DNA of 64,000 nt from Clostridium sp. chh4-2 (lineage in GTDB: Bacteria > Bacillota > Clostridia > Lachnospirales > Lachnospiraceae), in NCBI RefSeq assembly GCF_002899675.1, contig NZ_PKUU01000009.1, positions 148,175 to 212,174 on the forward strand, written 5' to 3'. The first letter of the stretch is position 1; the number at the start of each line of letters is the position of its first letter. Both the position numbers and the translations under genes were made by a program. Below, in pieces: positions 36,068-45,230 of the stretch. The notes under the pieces were generated by a model that was given only the letters and a program-made list of their open reading frames with translations, did not search any database and was not told the origin of the DNA.

Positions 36068-37375
36068 TTATTCTTCGTTATATTTTGCTGTGATAGCTTC
36101 CCCACAGGATTCTAAGAAGGTATCGATATCACCGTCCATTAAAAGCTGCTGGGCCGGAGTGCGCATATCTTCTCTTAAACCGCTTGGCCAGATGGCATTC
36201 GGGGATTCGAACATGTCGCCCGCATCCATTTTTTCTGTAATTGCCTTGAATTCAGGAACGTTGTAATTCACGCCTTTTACCATATTTGGGGAACCTTCGT
36301 TGTCGGCATAGATCTGTCCTGCTTCCGTGGTGGAGAGGAAGCGGAGGAAATCGAGGGCTTCTTCCGGATGTTTACAGCTGGTAAATACGGCGAAGTTGGT
36401 ATCGATGCTGATCGGCACTTTTTTGTTTACGCCGGCCGGATCCGGATAAGGAATCATGGCGATATTCATATCGGGATTGCTGGACTTCATGCTGACTAAA
36501 CCGGAAGTTACGAAGACATACATGGCGCCTTTTCCATTGACAAAATCGGCAATGGCGGACTGATGGTCCACTCCTAAGGAATCGGGAGCTCCGTATTTTT
36601 TCATGTCCAGAATTCCTTTGGCATAGGTTTTTAATGTTTCGGAATCGGCGGCAGACATCTCTCCGGCCGCAATCTTTCTGAACTCCGTATCGCTGTCGTT
36701 ATTGATAATTCCTACCATACGCTCCATACGCTGACCGATCATATAAGTTTCCTTATCTTCATTGATAAAAGGTGTGATTCCGGCCGCCTGAAGCTTTTCG
36801 CAGGCACTCATCAGCTCATCATAGGTGGCAGGCAGTTCAATGTTGTTCTGGTCAAACATATCTTTGTTGGCGTAAATACCCCAAGAGCTGAGGGCGATGG
36901 GGAGACGGTAAAGCTTTCCGTCGTATTTTGCCATCTCGATTGCTGTAGGATTGATATTATCTAAGAAATCCTGTCCTGTGATATCCGTTAAAAGCCCGTC
37001 TTCAAACAGCTGGTCATAAGTGGCGCTGGTGGAAAAGCTGACGATATCCGGCATATCGTTGGAAGCGATTCTGGTCAGAAGAACGGTTTTTGCATCCGGT
37101 ACGGAAGTCTGTGTGATCTCCACATTGGGATGTTCCTTTTCGTATGCCTCGATAATCAGATCCATGGCTTTGATGGCCTCTGTTTCTGATTTGTGTGAAT
37201 AGTATTCCAATTTGATTTTTTCACCTGAAGCGGCTGTTTGTGTGTCTGATTTCCCGGCTGTCTCTCCCTGTGCGCCCTGGCTTTGGGCCGGTGCGGCGCT
37301 TTTTCCCGAGCAGGCTGTCATGGAAGCTGCCAGAGCTGCTGCAGCGATCAGAGCGGTTATCTTTTTTAATTTCAT
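36068..37375 (-). CDS. Extracellular sugar-binding lipoprotein of second ABC importer
   Basis: The 435-residue family-1 solute-binding protein has a lipoprotein signal (ASMTACSG, Cys near 22), a Gln/Ala/Gly-rich linker, and the mature fold from KLEYYSHKSETEAIKAMDLI. The ATG at 37375 has AGGAGGG eight bases upstream. It is the first gene of the minus-strand importer operon and divergent from the histidine kinase gene at 37576. The ligand is unknown; no glycoside hydrolase is encoded here. Confidence 0.92.
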   Translation of the reverse strand: MKLKKITALIAAAALAASMTACSGKSAAPAQSQGAQGETAGKSDTQTAASGEKIKLEYYSHKSETEAIKAMDLIIEAYEKEHPNVEITQTSVPDAKTVLLTRIASNDMPDIVSFSTSATYDQLFEDGLLTDITGQDFLDNINPTAIEMAKYDGKLYRLPIALSSWGIYANKDMFDQNNIELPATYDELMSACEKLQAAGITPFINEDKETYMIGQRMERMVGIINNDSDTEFRKIAAGEMSAADSETLKTYAKGILDMKKYGAPDSLGVDHQSAIADFVNGKGAMYVFVTSGLVSMKSSNPDMNIAMIPYPDPAGVNKKVPISIDTNFAVFTSCKHPEEALDFLRFLSTTEAGQIYADNEGSPNMVKGVNYNVPEFKAITEKMDAGDMFESPNAIWPSGLREDMRTPAQQLLMDGDIDTFLESCGEAITAKYNEE

Positions 37376-37428
37376 AATCATTACCCTCCTGTGTTTCTTG
37401 CGTTTGTTTTTGTTAACCTCTGTTAGTA

Positions 37429-37457
37429 CTATAACAAAATTGGGACTTGCTGTGAAT
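37429..37457 (-). promoter_or_regulatory. Candidate promoter of the second importer operon
   Basis: On the minus strand TTCACA (37452-37457) and TATAGT (37429-37434) lie 17 bases apart, about 50 bases upstream of the binding-protein start. The -35 is a weak match, which fits a promoter that needs the adjacent AraC-type response regulator. Confidence 0.45.
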
Positions 37458-37575
37458 TGCCGCAGTTCAGATTTGTTGTCATGATGTAAGATGATGGAAA
37501 AAATATTTTTTTGCTTATGTCCGTTGACGAAAGCCTTAATTCCCTTTATTCTTGAAGGTATGAGGGGGAAATTAC

Positions 37576-39378
37576 ATGAAAAAATTCTCTGTACTCAGAA
37601 CGGTTTCTATCAAAACCAGGCTGAGGTGTCTTTATTTTGTCATAACGGTTCTGCTGGCAATATGGTGCAGTTATATGATGTTCAACTATGTGAAAGATTC
37701 CCAGGATCAGGCCGTTTCTTTGAATTCCCGCATAATGAATGAATATGCGGAAGATATCAACAGCGCGTTTACGGCGCTTGATTCCGTAACAAAATTTCCG
37801 GTTCTTAGAAGCCCGGAACCAACTTATCTTTATAAATATCTCTCTTCAGAAGAGCATAGTGACGCGGAAATCCTGGCATATTATGCCGATACGGAAAGCA
37901 ATTTTACAAAAATGCTGATGCTGTACCCCAATCTGGACGTCATCGCCGTTTATGATAGAAATGGAGCCGGACTGAAGCGGAGCCAAAGCGTGTCGGCGAC
38001 GACTGTGGTTCAGGGGGATATGAATCTGCCATGGGTAAGGGATACTTTGGAGCAGATGGGATCGGTTACCATGCGTCCGGCCGCCAACCTGAGAGATATG
38101 GGATTGGAGCCGCCGGATAACGGGCTTTGCGCCGCAAGGGCGATTATGCGCGTAGAACACAGGGCGCCGGTAGGGCTGGTTATTGCCAGCATAAGCCTGG
38201 AGTCCAGCCGGCAGTATTTTGAGAGCAACCGTTCTTATCAGGAACAGACCATGGGATTATTCAGCCCGGATGGGGACCTGATTCAGGGAAATGTGGATGA
38301 ATCTGTATACAGCGCCGTTAACAGTAAGCTGGAACTCTCTGGAAGCAGGGATATTATTGACCGGAACCACATTACCGTTAAAAGACATGGGCAGAGGTAT
38401 ATCTATAATTATGCACGGTTTCCCAATGGATATCTGGCGGTGCTTGAAACGCCATACGGACCGATTATCCGCGCCGCCCTGCTGTATCAGGCTCTGCCGT
38501 TACTCGTTCTGCTGGTATTTTTTCTGGGAATTATGCTGCTGATGAACCGGATGATTCTCAGCATCACCGAACCTCTGAGCCGGATGGAAAAGGCGTGCCA
38601 AACCATACAAAGCGGTGACTTTTCCTGCATCGTGGAGGATAACAGCCGTGATGAACTGGGGGATTTCACCCATTCTTTCAACACGATGGCGAAGGAAATC
38701 GACTGTCTGATTCATGAAGTCTATGAGAAACAGACCATTCAGGCTCAAACGGAGCTTCAGATGCTCAGAGCCCAGATCAACCCGCATTTTGTATATAATA
38801 CATTGGAAACCATACGGGCTTCTGCAAAACGACACGAGGAAGAGGATTTAAGCCAGATGGCCTATCTTCTGGCAAAGATTCTCCGGTATGGTGTGACGTC
38901 GGGAAGCGATTATGTGACCGTGGAACAGGAGATGAATCATCTGAATGATTATACGAGCCTTCAAAAGCTTCATTACCGGAACCGGGTCAGTTTTCATGTC
39001 TATATTGAACCGAAACTCTATTCCTGCCGTATGATCCGCCTGGTTTTACAGCCTATCGTGGAAAATGCGCTGTACCATGGAATTCAGTCCATTGAAGGGG
39101 AGGGGATTATCGAGGTGATCGGCAGCCGGTCCGGAGACAACATTGTGTTCCGCATTACCGATAATGGAAAGGGCATTGAACCGGAGACTTTGGAACGGCT
39201 GAATGACTATCTGTATGGAAAAAACGAGGATTTTAAAAGCATTGGGATTAAAAATGTAAACAGGAGAATTGGATTGTCTTACGGAGACGGATATGGAATC
39301 AAAATTCAGTCTGTACCGGGGAATGGGACGATGGTGACGGTTGTGATACCGCTGATTCCTGAAAGTGGGGGGAAATAA
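37576..39378 (+). CDS. YesM-type sensor histidine kinase with HAMP domain
   Basis: The 600-residue kinase has a transmembrane segment near 18-40, an extracellular sensor domain (about 45-295), a second transmembrane segment (about 300-320), and a HAMP domain (SITEPLSRMEKACQTIQSGD). A His_kinase domain follows with LRAQINPHFVYNTLETIRAS and then an HATPase with VLQPIVENALYHGIQ and DNGKGIEP. GAGGGGG precedes the ATG. The response regulator gene follows after one base. The pair is divergent from the importer at 34263-37375 and very likely controls it. Confidence 0.9.
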   Translation: MKKFSVLRTVSIKTRLRCLYFVITVLLAIWCSYMMFNYVKDSQDQAVSLNSRIMNEYAEDINSAFTALDSVTKFPVLRSPEPTYLYKYLSSEEHSDAEILAYYADTESNFTKMLMLYPNLDVIAVYDRNGAGLKRSQSVSATTVVQGDMNLPWVRDTLEQMGSVTMRPAANLRDMGLEPPDNGLCAARAIMRVEHRAPVGLVIASISLESSRQYFESNRSYQEQTMGLFSPDGDLIQGNVDESVYSAVNSKLELSGSRDIIDRNHITVKRHGQRYIYNYARFPNGYLAVLETPYGPIIRAALLYQALPLLVLLVFFLGIMLLMNRMILSITEPLSRMEKACQTIQSGDFSCIVEDNSRDELGDFTHSFNTMAKEIDCLIHEVYEKQTIQAQTELQMLRAQINPHFVYNTLETIRASAKRHEEEDLSQMAYLLAKILRYGVTSGSDYVTVEQEMNHLNDYTSLQKLHYRNRVSFHVYIEPKLYSCRMIRLVLQPIVENALYHGIQSIEGEGIIEVIGSRSGDNIVFRITDNGKGIEPETLERLNDYLYGKNEDFKSIGIKNVNRRIGLSYGDGYGIKIQSVPGNGTMVTVVIPLIPESGGK

Positions 39379-39379
39379 C

Positions 39380-40924
39380 ATGCTGCATATTCTTGTGGTG
39401 GATGATGAAGAAAATATCAGATTTGAAGTGATAAACTATATAAGGGAAATTCTGGGTGAGGAAGTGCGCCTGTCGGAAGCAGAGAACGGAATTGAGGCCG
39501 TAGGGACGATTTGCTCTGAGCCGGTCGATCTGGTTTTGTCGGATGTGAAGATGCCTCTCTGTACCGGCGTGGAGATGCTGGGAAAACTGAAAGATCTGCA
39601 GTACCGGGGGCTGGTTGTCATGATCAGCGGTTTTGATGATTATGACCTGGTGCGCCGTGCCATGAGAATGGGGGCCGTGGACTATCTGCTGAAACCTCTG
39701 GTTCTGGAAGAGTTTGCCGAGGTTTTGAAATCCTGTGTAAAGAAAATCAAGCTCAGAAATGTGATGCACGGATTTGAGCCTTCCATTCTGGAAAATGTGG
39801 AAAAAAGATTTTTTATGCAGCAAAAAAGTGTTAATCAGCTTTTGAGCGGAGCCGGCAGAGATACGGTTCCCTTACAGGAATATGCTCTGGATGAAGGCCA
39901 GCTGTTTTGGCTGGCCACGCTGGATGTATTTCAGAATAACCTGGGCAGAGAGGAAGACAGGCAGCTTTTGTTTGTCCAATTGGAGGATACTTTCGCACAT
40001 ATGGCGGAATTGGATAAATGGATGGTGATACAAGGAGAATATAAAGGCTTTTGGGCTGTAATCCTGTTTTCAAAATATCAGAGCTGTCCTCCTGTGGATG
40101 AGATCAGAAGATATTTCAACATAAACAGAATTAAATACGGGTTCTGCGAAAATCCTGTACCCATACAGGATCTGCCGTCACAGCATATTAAATGTATTCA
40201 GGAGCTGGACCGGTTCTTTTATGATATGCCGGGAACCGGGATGGGAATCGATGGTTTAAAAGAGCCGTTTCCCTATGAAAAGACGATGGAGCAGCTGTCC
40301 GACAGTTTCTGTGAGTATGATTTGAAAGCGTTTTCCGGAATTTTGGGGAGGATGTTTTTGCAGGCCGGAAGGGACCTGGTTCCGGTTCGGGATTTTAAGC
40401 AGCAGCTGATGAATCTGGTGTATTCCATCATGGGAAAGAGCAATTCTTTTATCCAGACGGTGAGCGAGTATAAATTTACGGAATACGATGTTATGCTGAC
40501 CATTCGAAACGTTACCTCCGCCGGCCAGCTTTATAAGGATATGATTCAAATTATGGATTTGTATTTAACTCAAATCGTGGAGAAATTAAGCGGGCATGAT
40601 GATTTTACCATACAAAAGGCGAAAAAATACATTGAAGAGAATTACAATTCCGATGTCTCCCTTCAATCCGCCGCCAGTTATCTGGGCTTTCATCCCAATT
40701 ATTTCAGCACTCTGTTTAAGAACAGAACGGGATCAACCTTCAGCCAGTACATTCAGAACCTGAGGATTGAAAAAGCTTGTGAACTGATTCATTCTACCAA
40801 TCTGAATCTGTATGAGATCGGAGAGCGGGTAGGATACAGCGATAATGCAAATTTCTGCCGGGCTTTTAAAAAGGTGAAAGGGGTGTCTCCTTCAAAGTAT
40901 AAGAACAGCCAGGATATCAGCTGA
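39380..40924 (+). CDS. AraC-type response regulator, long YesN-like form
   Basis: The 514-residue protein has a receiver domain (about 1-120; VVDDEENIRFE, phospho-Asp in LSDVKMPLCTG, Lys in YLLKPL), a long middle domain of unknown fold (about 130-400), and an AraC helix-turn-helix pair (about 410-512; AASYLGFHPNYFSTLFKNR and IGERVGYSDNANFCRAFKKVKG). It belongs with the kinase encoded just upstream. The long middle part is common in such sugar-responsive regulators. Confidence 0.9.
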   Translation: MLHILVVDDEENIRFEVINYIREILGEEVRLSEAENGIEAVGTICSEPVDLVLSDVKMPLCTGVEMLGKLKDLQYRGLVVMISGFDDYDLVRRAMRMGAVDYLLKPLVLEEFAEVLKSCVKKIKLRNVMHGFEPSILENVEKRFFMQQKSVNQLLSGAGRDTVPLQEYALDEGQLFWLATLDVFQNNLGREEDRQLLFVQLEDTFAHMAELDKWMVIQGEYKGFWAVILFSKYQSCPPVDEIRRYFNINRIKYGFCENPVPIQDLPSQHIKCIQELDRFFYDMPGTGMGIDGLKEPFPYEKTMEQLSDSFCEYDLKAFSGILGRMFLQAGRDLVPVRDFKQQLMNLVYSIMGKSNSFIQTVSEYKFTEYDVMLTIRNVTSAGQLYKDMIQIMDLYLTQIVEKLSGHDDFTIQKAKKYIEENYNSDVSLQSAASYLGFHPNYFSTLFKNRTGSTFSQYIQNLRIEKACELIHSTNLNLYEIGERVGYSDNANFCRAFKKVKGVSPSKYKNSQDIS

Positions 40925-41045
40925 GAAATTGCATTGTTAGGATTTAAACCGCTCAATATAAATATTACAGATGAGGCTGCAGGGGGGCTGGCAATCGAAT
41001 GTTTGACCTCTCTGCAGCTCATACAATTTGTCTTCTGCCACTCAA

Positions 41046-42002
41046 TCACATCGCATCCAGGCATTCTGCCACCGCAGCGATATTTGCATAATCCAATCCT
41101 CCAGGAAGCGTGCAGTCGCTGCCGAGTATCAGCCGGATATCCGGCATAGAGACGGCTAACTTCCGTGTCTGTGCCGCAATTCCCTCCATATCGCCCTCAA
41201 TCATCGGCCCTTCCCTGTGATCAAATCCGCCCAAAATAATCTTGTCCCTAAATATCTTTGCACCTTCCCGCAAACTGGTGCCGCTTTCACGCACTCCCCA
41301 GTTGACAATGTCGCAGGGATAATCGGAGAAGCGTTTTATATCCGCTCTCGGCTTACAGATGTGCAGTGCAACGAATTTTGCCCCCGCATCATACGCATGC
41401 TGCATGACCAAACGGTCTAGCGGCGCAATGTATTTCGCATGTTCCTCAGCTGTAAATACATCCGATTCCCCGCCCAGTGCCGCATAATAAATTCCCTCGG
41501 CCCCTGCTTTAATAAAAGCGTCTTCCATGCTGCACAGACTTTGCGCAATGTTTCTCAGACCTGCTTCAAATGCATCGGGATTCGTGCGCAGATGATACAT
41601 CTGTGCGTACCTTCCGATGGAATCGTATTCCGGCGCCCCCAGCAATGTATGGGATGCAGATGCCACCACTCCGTGCAGCGTAGCCATGGGAGCGAGGTCT
41701 GTCCTTTGTGTAAAAATTTCACGCAGAAGTTCTGCCTGTGCCTGAATAAACGGTGCATTTTCATCGTATACAGGCACATTTTTCCAGTCCTTTGCACATT
41801 GAATGCTGTGATCACATGGCATCAGATGTTCGGTCATAACCTTGGCTATATCTGTCTTTGTCTTTTCAAAATATTCTAAATGTGCCTTGACGGATTTTTC
41901 ACCATAAAAACATTCTTTCGGAAAATGCATCCAAAATCCTACCGGCAGACGGTCGAAGCTGTCTCCGTTCAGGAGTGCGTAAACCCTTTCTTTACCAGTC
42001 AT
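41046..42002 (-). CDS. Uroporphyrinogen decarboxylase-family protein with methyltransferase-type zinc motif
   Basis: The 318-residue protein has the URO-D/MtaA barrel start MTGKERVYALLNGDSFDRLP. Late in the sequence come HIC (in FVALHICKP) and LGSDCTLPGG, which match the His-x-Cys...Cys zinc ligands of corrinoid-dependent methyltransferases such as MtaA/CmuA rather than true haem-pathway decarboxylases. No haem or corrinoid-protein gene is near. It is the last gene of a sugar-uptake operon with a sulfatase and two oxidoreductases, so methyl transfer from an O-methylated sugar is a guess. The family is certain, the substrate is not. Confidence 0.8.
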   Translation of the reverse strand: MTGKERVYALLNGDSFDRLPVGFWMHFPKECFYGEKSVKAHLEYFEKTKTDIAKVMTEHLMPCDHSIQCAKDWKNVPVYDENAPFIQAQAELLREIFTQRTDLAPMATLHGVVASASHTLLGAPEYDSIGRYAQMYHLRTNPDAFEAGLRNIAQSLCSMEDAFIKAGAEGIYYAALGGESDVFTAEEHAKYIAPLDRLVMQHAYDAGAKFVALHICKPRADIKRFSDYPCDIVNWGVRESGTSLREGAKIFRDKIILGGFDHREGPMIEGDMEGIAAQTRKLAVSMPDIRLILGSDCTLPGGLDYANIAAVAECLDAM

Positions 42003-42044
42003 TATAACCCCACTTTCATTTTTATCAATAATTTACCGGACATC

Positions 42045-43352
42045 TCAGCTTTCGTGATAACGTTTAATTGCCACCCATCCGTGCTGTGCGTTTGCCTTTC
42101 CGAGCTCCTCCAGAATATCAGATTCTCCATGAAGGGTTTCTCTCAGCCAGCCCGCTTCCTTTTCCTGAAAACTGCGCAGTATATCCGGCCTCTCGGCCGC
42201 CAGATCATTTAACTCCAGCGGGTCTTTCCTCCGGTTGAAAAGTGCATATTCAGGAAAATCCCATACGCCGGAATTAAAGGTGTGCACCATTTTCCATTCA
42301 TGGTCAAACACCGCCCGCTGGCAAGTGTATAAGCCGTGGTCGCACACAAGATAATCCCGTTTCCCATCCGCGTTTATGACGTTTTGCAGCGCTATGCCGT
42401 CCCAGCTTTCGGCCGGCTCGATTCCGAAAAATGAGGTGATTGTCGGCGCTGTGTCCAAACCGTATACAAGTGAATCCGACACTTCCCCGGCATGTTCCAG
42501 GTGTGGGAATTTTACGATCATCGGGATGTGGATGCAGCTGTCATGCACCGTACCATGCTCAAGCAGCATCTGTGCTTCCCCGTATTGCTCGCCGTGATCT
42601 GCGCTTAAAATCAGCGCACAGTCATCGTAGATCCCTTCCTTTTTCAGGAATTCAATCATTTCGCCGATCAGCTTGTCCGTGTATAGAATCTCCGCATCAT
42701 ATCTGCGCAGAAGCTGGCAAAGATCCTGACGGTTTTTCACTCCCACGTGCTCACCGCCCCGATATTCCTTAGAGGAGCAAAGGGCGTCCAGTTCCTGATC
42801 CCGGATGTGTTCTGTGGAGGGGGCAGGAGTCTGTGCGAGAATCTCATCCGGAGGCGCCAGCGGACCATGGGGGTCCCAGTAGTGCAGATGCAGAAAAAGA
42901 TTTTCACCTTTAAATGTGGTCAGCACTTCCCGGGCTGCACGGTTTACTTCACTTCCCGAAAATCGTTGAAAATGTCCTCCTCCTGTGCGGAATGAAGGAT
43001 CAATCACCTGGCAGAAGCCTTGATAATACCATGGCGCCGGGTGGCGTCCGAAAGAGGAAATTCCCACTGTTTCCACGCCCTGTTCGCAGAGGCAAAAACA
43101 CAAGGCGTCCTCTTTCGGCGTATTGACAGAAAGCGCGCGTTCTCCGTGCGTCTCCACCCCGTTGCAGACTCCGAAACGTCCCGTAAACAGAGCCGCCCGG
43201 GACGGCATACACGGTGTATTCGATGCAAATGCCTGTGTAAAGCGCACGCCGTCCCGCGCAAGCGAATCAATCCATGGAGTGTTCAATTGGCTTTTGTAAC
43301 ACCCCAAATGATCCGGGCGAAGGGTATCTATGTCAAAATAAATTACTTTCAT
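42045..43352 (-). CDS. Type I sulfatase, formylglycine-dependent, cytoplasmic
   Basis: The 435-residue enzyme has metal-binding DIDTLRPDHLG at the N-terminus and the sulfatase signature CMPSRAALFTGR. Cys48 is the residue oxidised to formylglycine (C-x-P-S-R, the cysteine type matured by anSME enzymes in anaerobes). LSADHGEQYGE is another conserved block. No signal peptide is present, so it should act on imported sulfated sugar. An anSME gene is not in this window. The start overlaps the Gfo/Idh gene stop by four bases (ATGA). Confidence 0.9.
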   Translation of the reverse strand: MKVIYFDIDTLRPDHLGCYKSQLNTPWIDSLARDGVRFTQAFASNTPCMPSRAALFTGRFGVCNGVETHGERALSVNTPKEDALCFCLCEQGVETVGISSFGRHPAPWYYQGFCQVIDPSFRTGGGHFQRFSGSEVNRAAREVLTTFKGENLFLHLHYWDPHGPLAPPDEILAQTPAPSTEHIRDQELDALCSSKEYRGGEHVGVKNRQDLCQLLRRYDAEILYTDKLIGEMIEFLKKEGIYDDCALILSADHGEQYGEAQMLLEHGTVHDSCIHIPMIVKFPHLEHAGEVSDSLVYGLDTAPTITSFFGIEPAESWDGIALQNVINADGKRDYLVCDHGLYTCQRAVFDHEWKMVHTFNSGVWDFPEYALFNRRKDPLELNDLAAERPDILRSFQEKEAGWLRETLHGESDILEELGKANAQHGWVAIKRYHES

Positions 43353-44380
43353 AGCAGCACCACCTTATTATCTCTTGCTGAATCATAAATGGCGCACACC
43401 ATTTGCTGTGTCTTATATGCGTCCTCCGCTCTGATATACAAATCTTCCCGGCCGGTTAAATAACGGTAGAAGTTGCGGATTTGTTTTACATGGCTTGTGC
43501 CCCAATAGCGTTTCACGTCGCCATATTCGAATATATCTGCCGGATCTTCGCATGCGATAAATTCCTGTCCGTTATTCAGATAGATATGCGCCCTGGGGCC
43601 TTCCATAACTGCCCGGCCTTTTTCACAGATAAGTTCCAAAAATACAGGTGAATTCATACAAAAATGATTCATGGCGTAGAAGCATCCATATGCGCCGTTT
43701 TCGAATTGAATCCGTCCCTGAGCCGTATCTTCCACATGGCTGCCGGGATGGTTCCAGTTAGAAAATGCCGCCTGAACAGTGGAAACGTTATGGCCCATAA
43801 ACCACCGCATCAAGTCCAGCGTATGAATGGCCTGATCAATTATCACTCCGCCGCCTTCTTTTTCCCATGTGCCTTTCCAATCGCTTTTGCTGTAATATTC
43901 CTCCGATCGGTCCCATGTCAGAATCATTCTTGCGGCTGCTGCCTTTCCAAGAGAACCGTCATCCAAACATTTGCGGATCAGCTGAGAGCCGGCGTTATAG
44001 CGGTTCTGAAAAATGACCGCCAGCGTCTTTCCTGTTTGTGCAGATGTATTCAGCATTTCCAAAGCGTCGGCATCGCTGATGGCCATGGGCTTTTCCGTCA
44101 TTACATGACAGCCGCTTTTCAGCGCCTTTACAGCTAAAGGAGCATGTAAATAATGGGGCGTGCAGATATGTACAACATCGGGATGTTCCTTACAAAGCAT
44201 TTCATCCATGTCCGTATAACCGGCACAATGAAATTCGGCTGCCGCTTTCTCCATGCGGTCCGCTTTACAGTCGCATACGGCTACAAGCTGCGCTTCATTC
44301 ATCTTCTGAACCGGCACTGCATGCATCGGGAAAATGTTTCCGCATCCCACGATAGCCGTTCGCAATACATGTTTGTTCAT
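43349..44380 (-). CDS. Gfo/Idh/MocA-family NAD(P)-dependent oxidoreductase
   Basis: The 343-residue protein has an N-terminal Rossmann fold (IVGCGNIFPMHA), the conserved EKPMAIS motif (Lys is catalytic in the family), and a C-terminal alpha/beta domain with GGGVIIDQAIHTLDLMRW. Such enzymes oxidise or reduce sugars, inositols or amino-sugar derivatives. Two are encoded in this operon, which suggests oxidation and re-reduction steps, for example an epimerisation. Confidence 0.9.
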   Translation of the reverse strand: MNKHVLRTAIVGCGNIFPMHAVPVQKMNEAQLVAVCDCKADRMEKAAAEFHCAGYTDMDEMLCKEHPDVVHICTPHYLHAPLAVKALKSGCHVMTEKPMAISDADALEMLNTSAQTGKTLAVIFQNRYNAGSQLIRKCLDDGSLGKAAAARMILTWDRSEEYYSKSDWKGTWEKEGGGVIIDQAIHTLDLMRWFMGHNVSTVQAAFSNWNHPGSHVEDTAQGRIQFENGAYGCFYAMNHFCMNSPVFLELICEKGRAVMEGPRAHIYLNNGQEFIACEDPADIFEYGDVKRYWGTSHVKQIRNFYRYLTGREDLYIRAEDAYKTQQMVCAIYDSARDNKVVLL

Positions 44381-44401
44381 CGAAAACAGGACTCCTTTCC
44401 G

Positions 44402-45217
44402 TCAGCGCACCATGAATTGTTCAATATGGCGCTTTCCAAGAACCACTGCTTTCCAGCGGTTTTTCGGTTTTGCCCATATGGGGCCGTGAGGTTCGATCAC
44501 AATGTAACCATCGTAACCGTGGTGATAGAGCATGCCGAGCATCACATTCCAGCGAAGATCCCCCATGCCTACAATCGGTTCAATCTCGAAGTTATCGTCT
44601 CCATACCGGAAGATATCTTTCGCATGGAAATGGACGATTCTTCCTCCAAATTCCTTGATGATCTCATAGGGATCGGCTTTCATATTGCGCATAATGCCAA
44701 CAGGGTCCACCTTCAGATTAAATTCAGGGATTTCTGCGCACAACTTACGCAATATTTCACGGCTGCGCACGAAATTTCCGCCGTGGCCCAGATAACATGC
44801 CAATGTGATGCCGCGCTCATCCGCGTACTGTTTATAAGACAGATACTCTTTTTTGAATTCCTGAATGTTCTTATCCACATCTTCCGGATCGAATTCGCCG
44901 GTATTAAAGAATGCCATTTTACATCCGATCTGATCCACCATATCGAGGAACTGATGCATTTTTTCGCGAACCTCTGCGCGTTCATCCGCATCGGGGCTGA
45001 TTGTGTTCAGCCACCAGCATCCGCAGGCCGCCGGCACCACCGGGGTATGTTCAAATGCCGGCTTAATCTTATCGACATCAAAATCCAGTCCTGCTTTGGC
45101 ATTGAATAAAAGCTCAACGCCGTCGATTCCCTGTTGTTCTGCCAAATCCACCCACTTGCGTAGATCAGAGGAATCTTTACAGTCTTTCATCTCCACAATA
45201 AATCCAATCTTATTCAT
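44402..45217 (-). CDS. Sugar phosphate isomerase/epimerase (xylose-isomerase-like TIM barrel)
   Basis: The 271-residue AP-endonuclease-2-type TIM barrel has metal-binding positions suggested by DGVELLFN, FFNTGEFDPED, LKVDPVG, HFHAKD and IVIEPHGP. Relatives include inosose dehydratases, hydroxypyruvate isomerases and ketose epimerases. The ATG at 45217 has AAGGAGGG upstream. It lies between two Gfo/Idh genes, an arrangement typical of inositol or rare-sugar pathways. Confidence 0.85.
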   Translation of the reverse strand: MNKIGFIVEMKDCKDSSDLRKWVDLAEQQGIDGVELLFNAKAGLDFDVDKIKPAFEHTPVVPAACGCWWLNTISPDADERAEVREKMHQFLDMVDQIGCKMAFFNTGEFDPEDVDKNIQEFKKEYLSYKQYADERGITLACYLGHGGNFVRSREILRKLCAEIPEFNLKVDPVGIMRNMKADPYEIIKEFGGRIVHFHAKDIFRYGDDNFEIEPIVGMGDLRWNVMLGMLYHHGYDGYIVIEPHGPIWAKPKNRWKAVVLGKRHIEQFMVR

Positions 45218-45230
45218 AATGCCCTCCTTT

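Noticed and set aside
44153..45109. 318-codon open frame on the plus strand
   Set aside because: It lies wholly antisense to the well-recognised sugar isomerase and Gfo/Idh genes, lacks a ribosome binding site, and its translation resembles no family.
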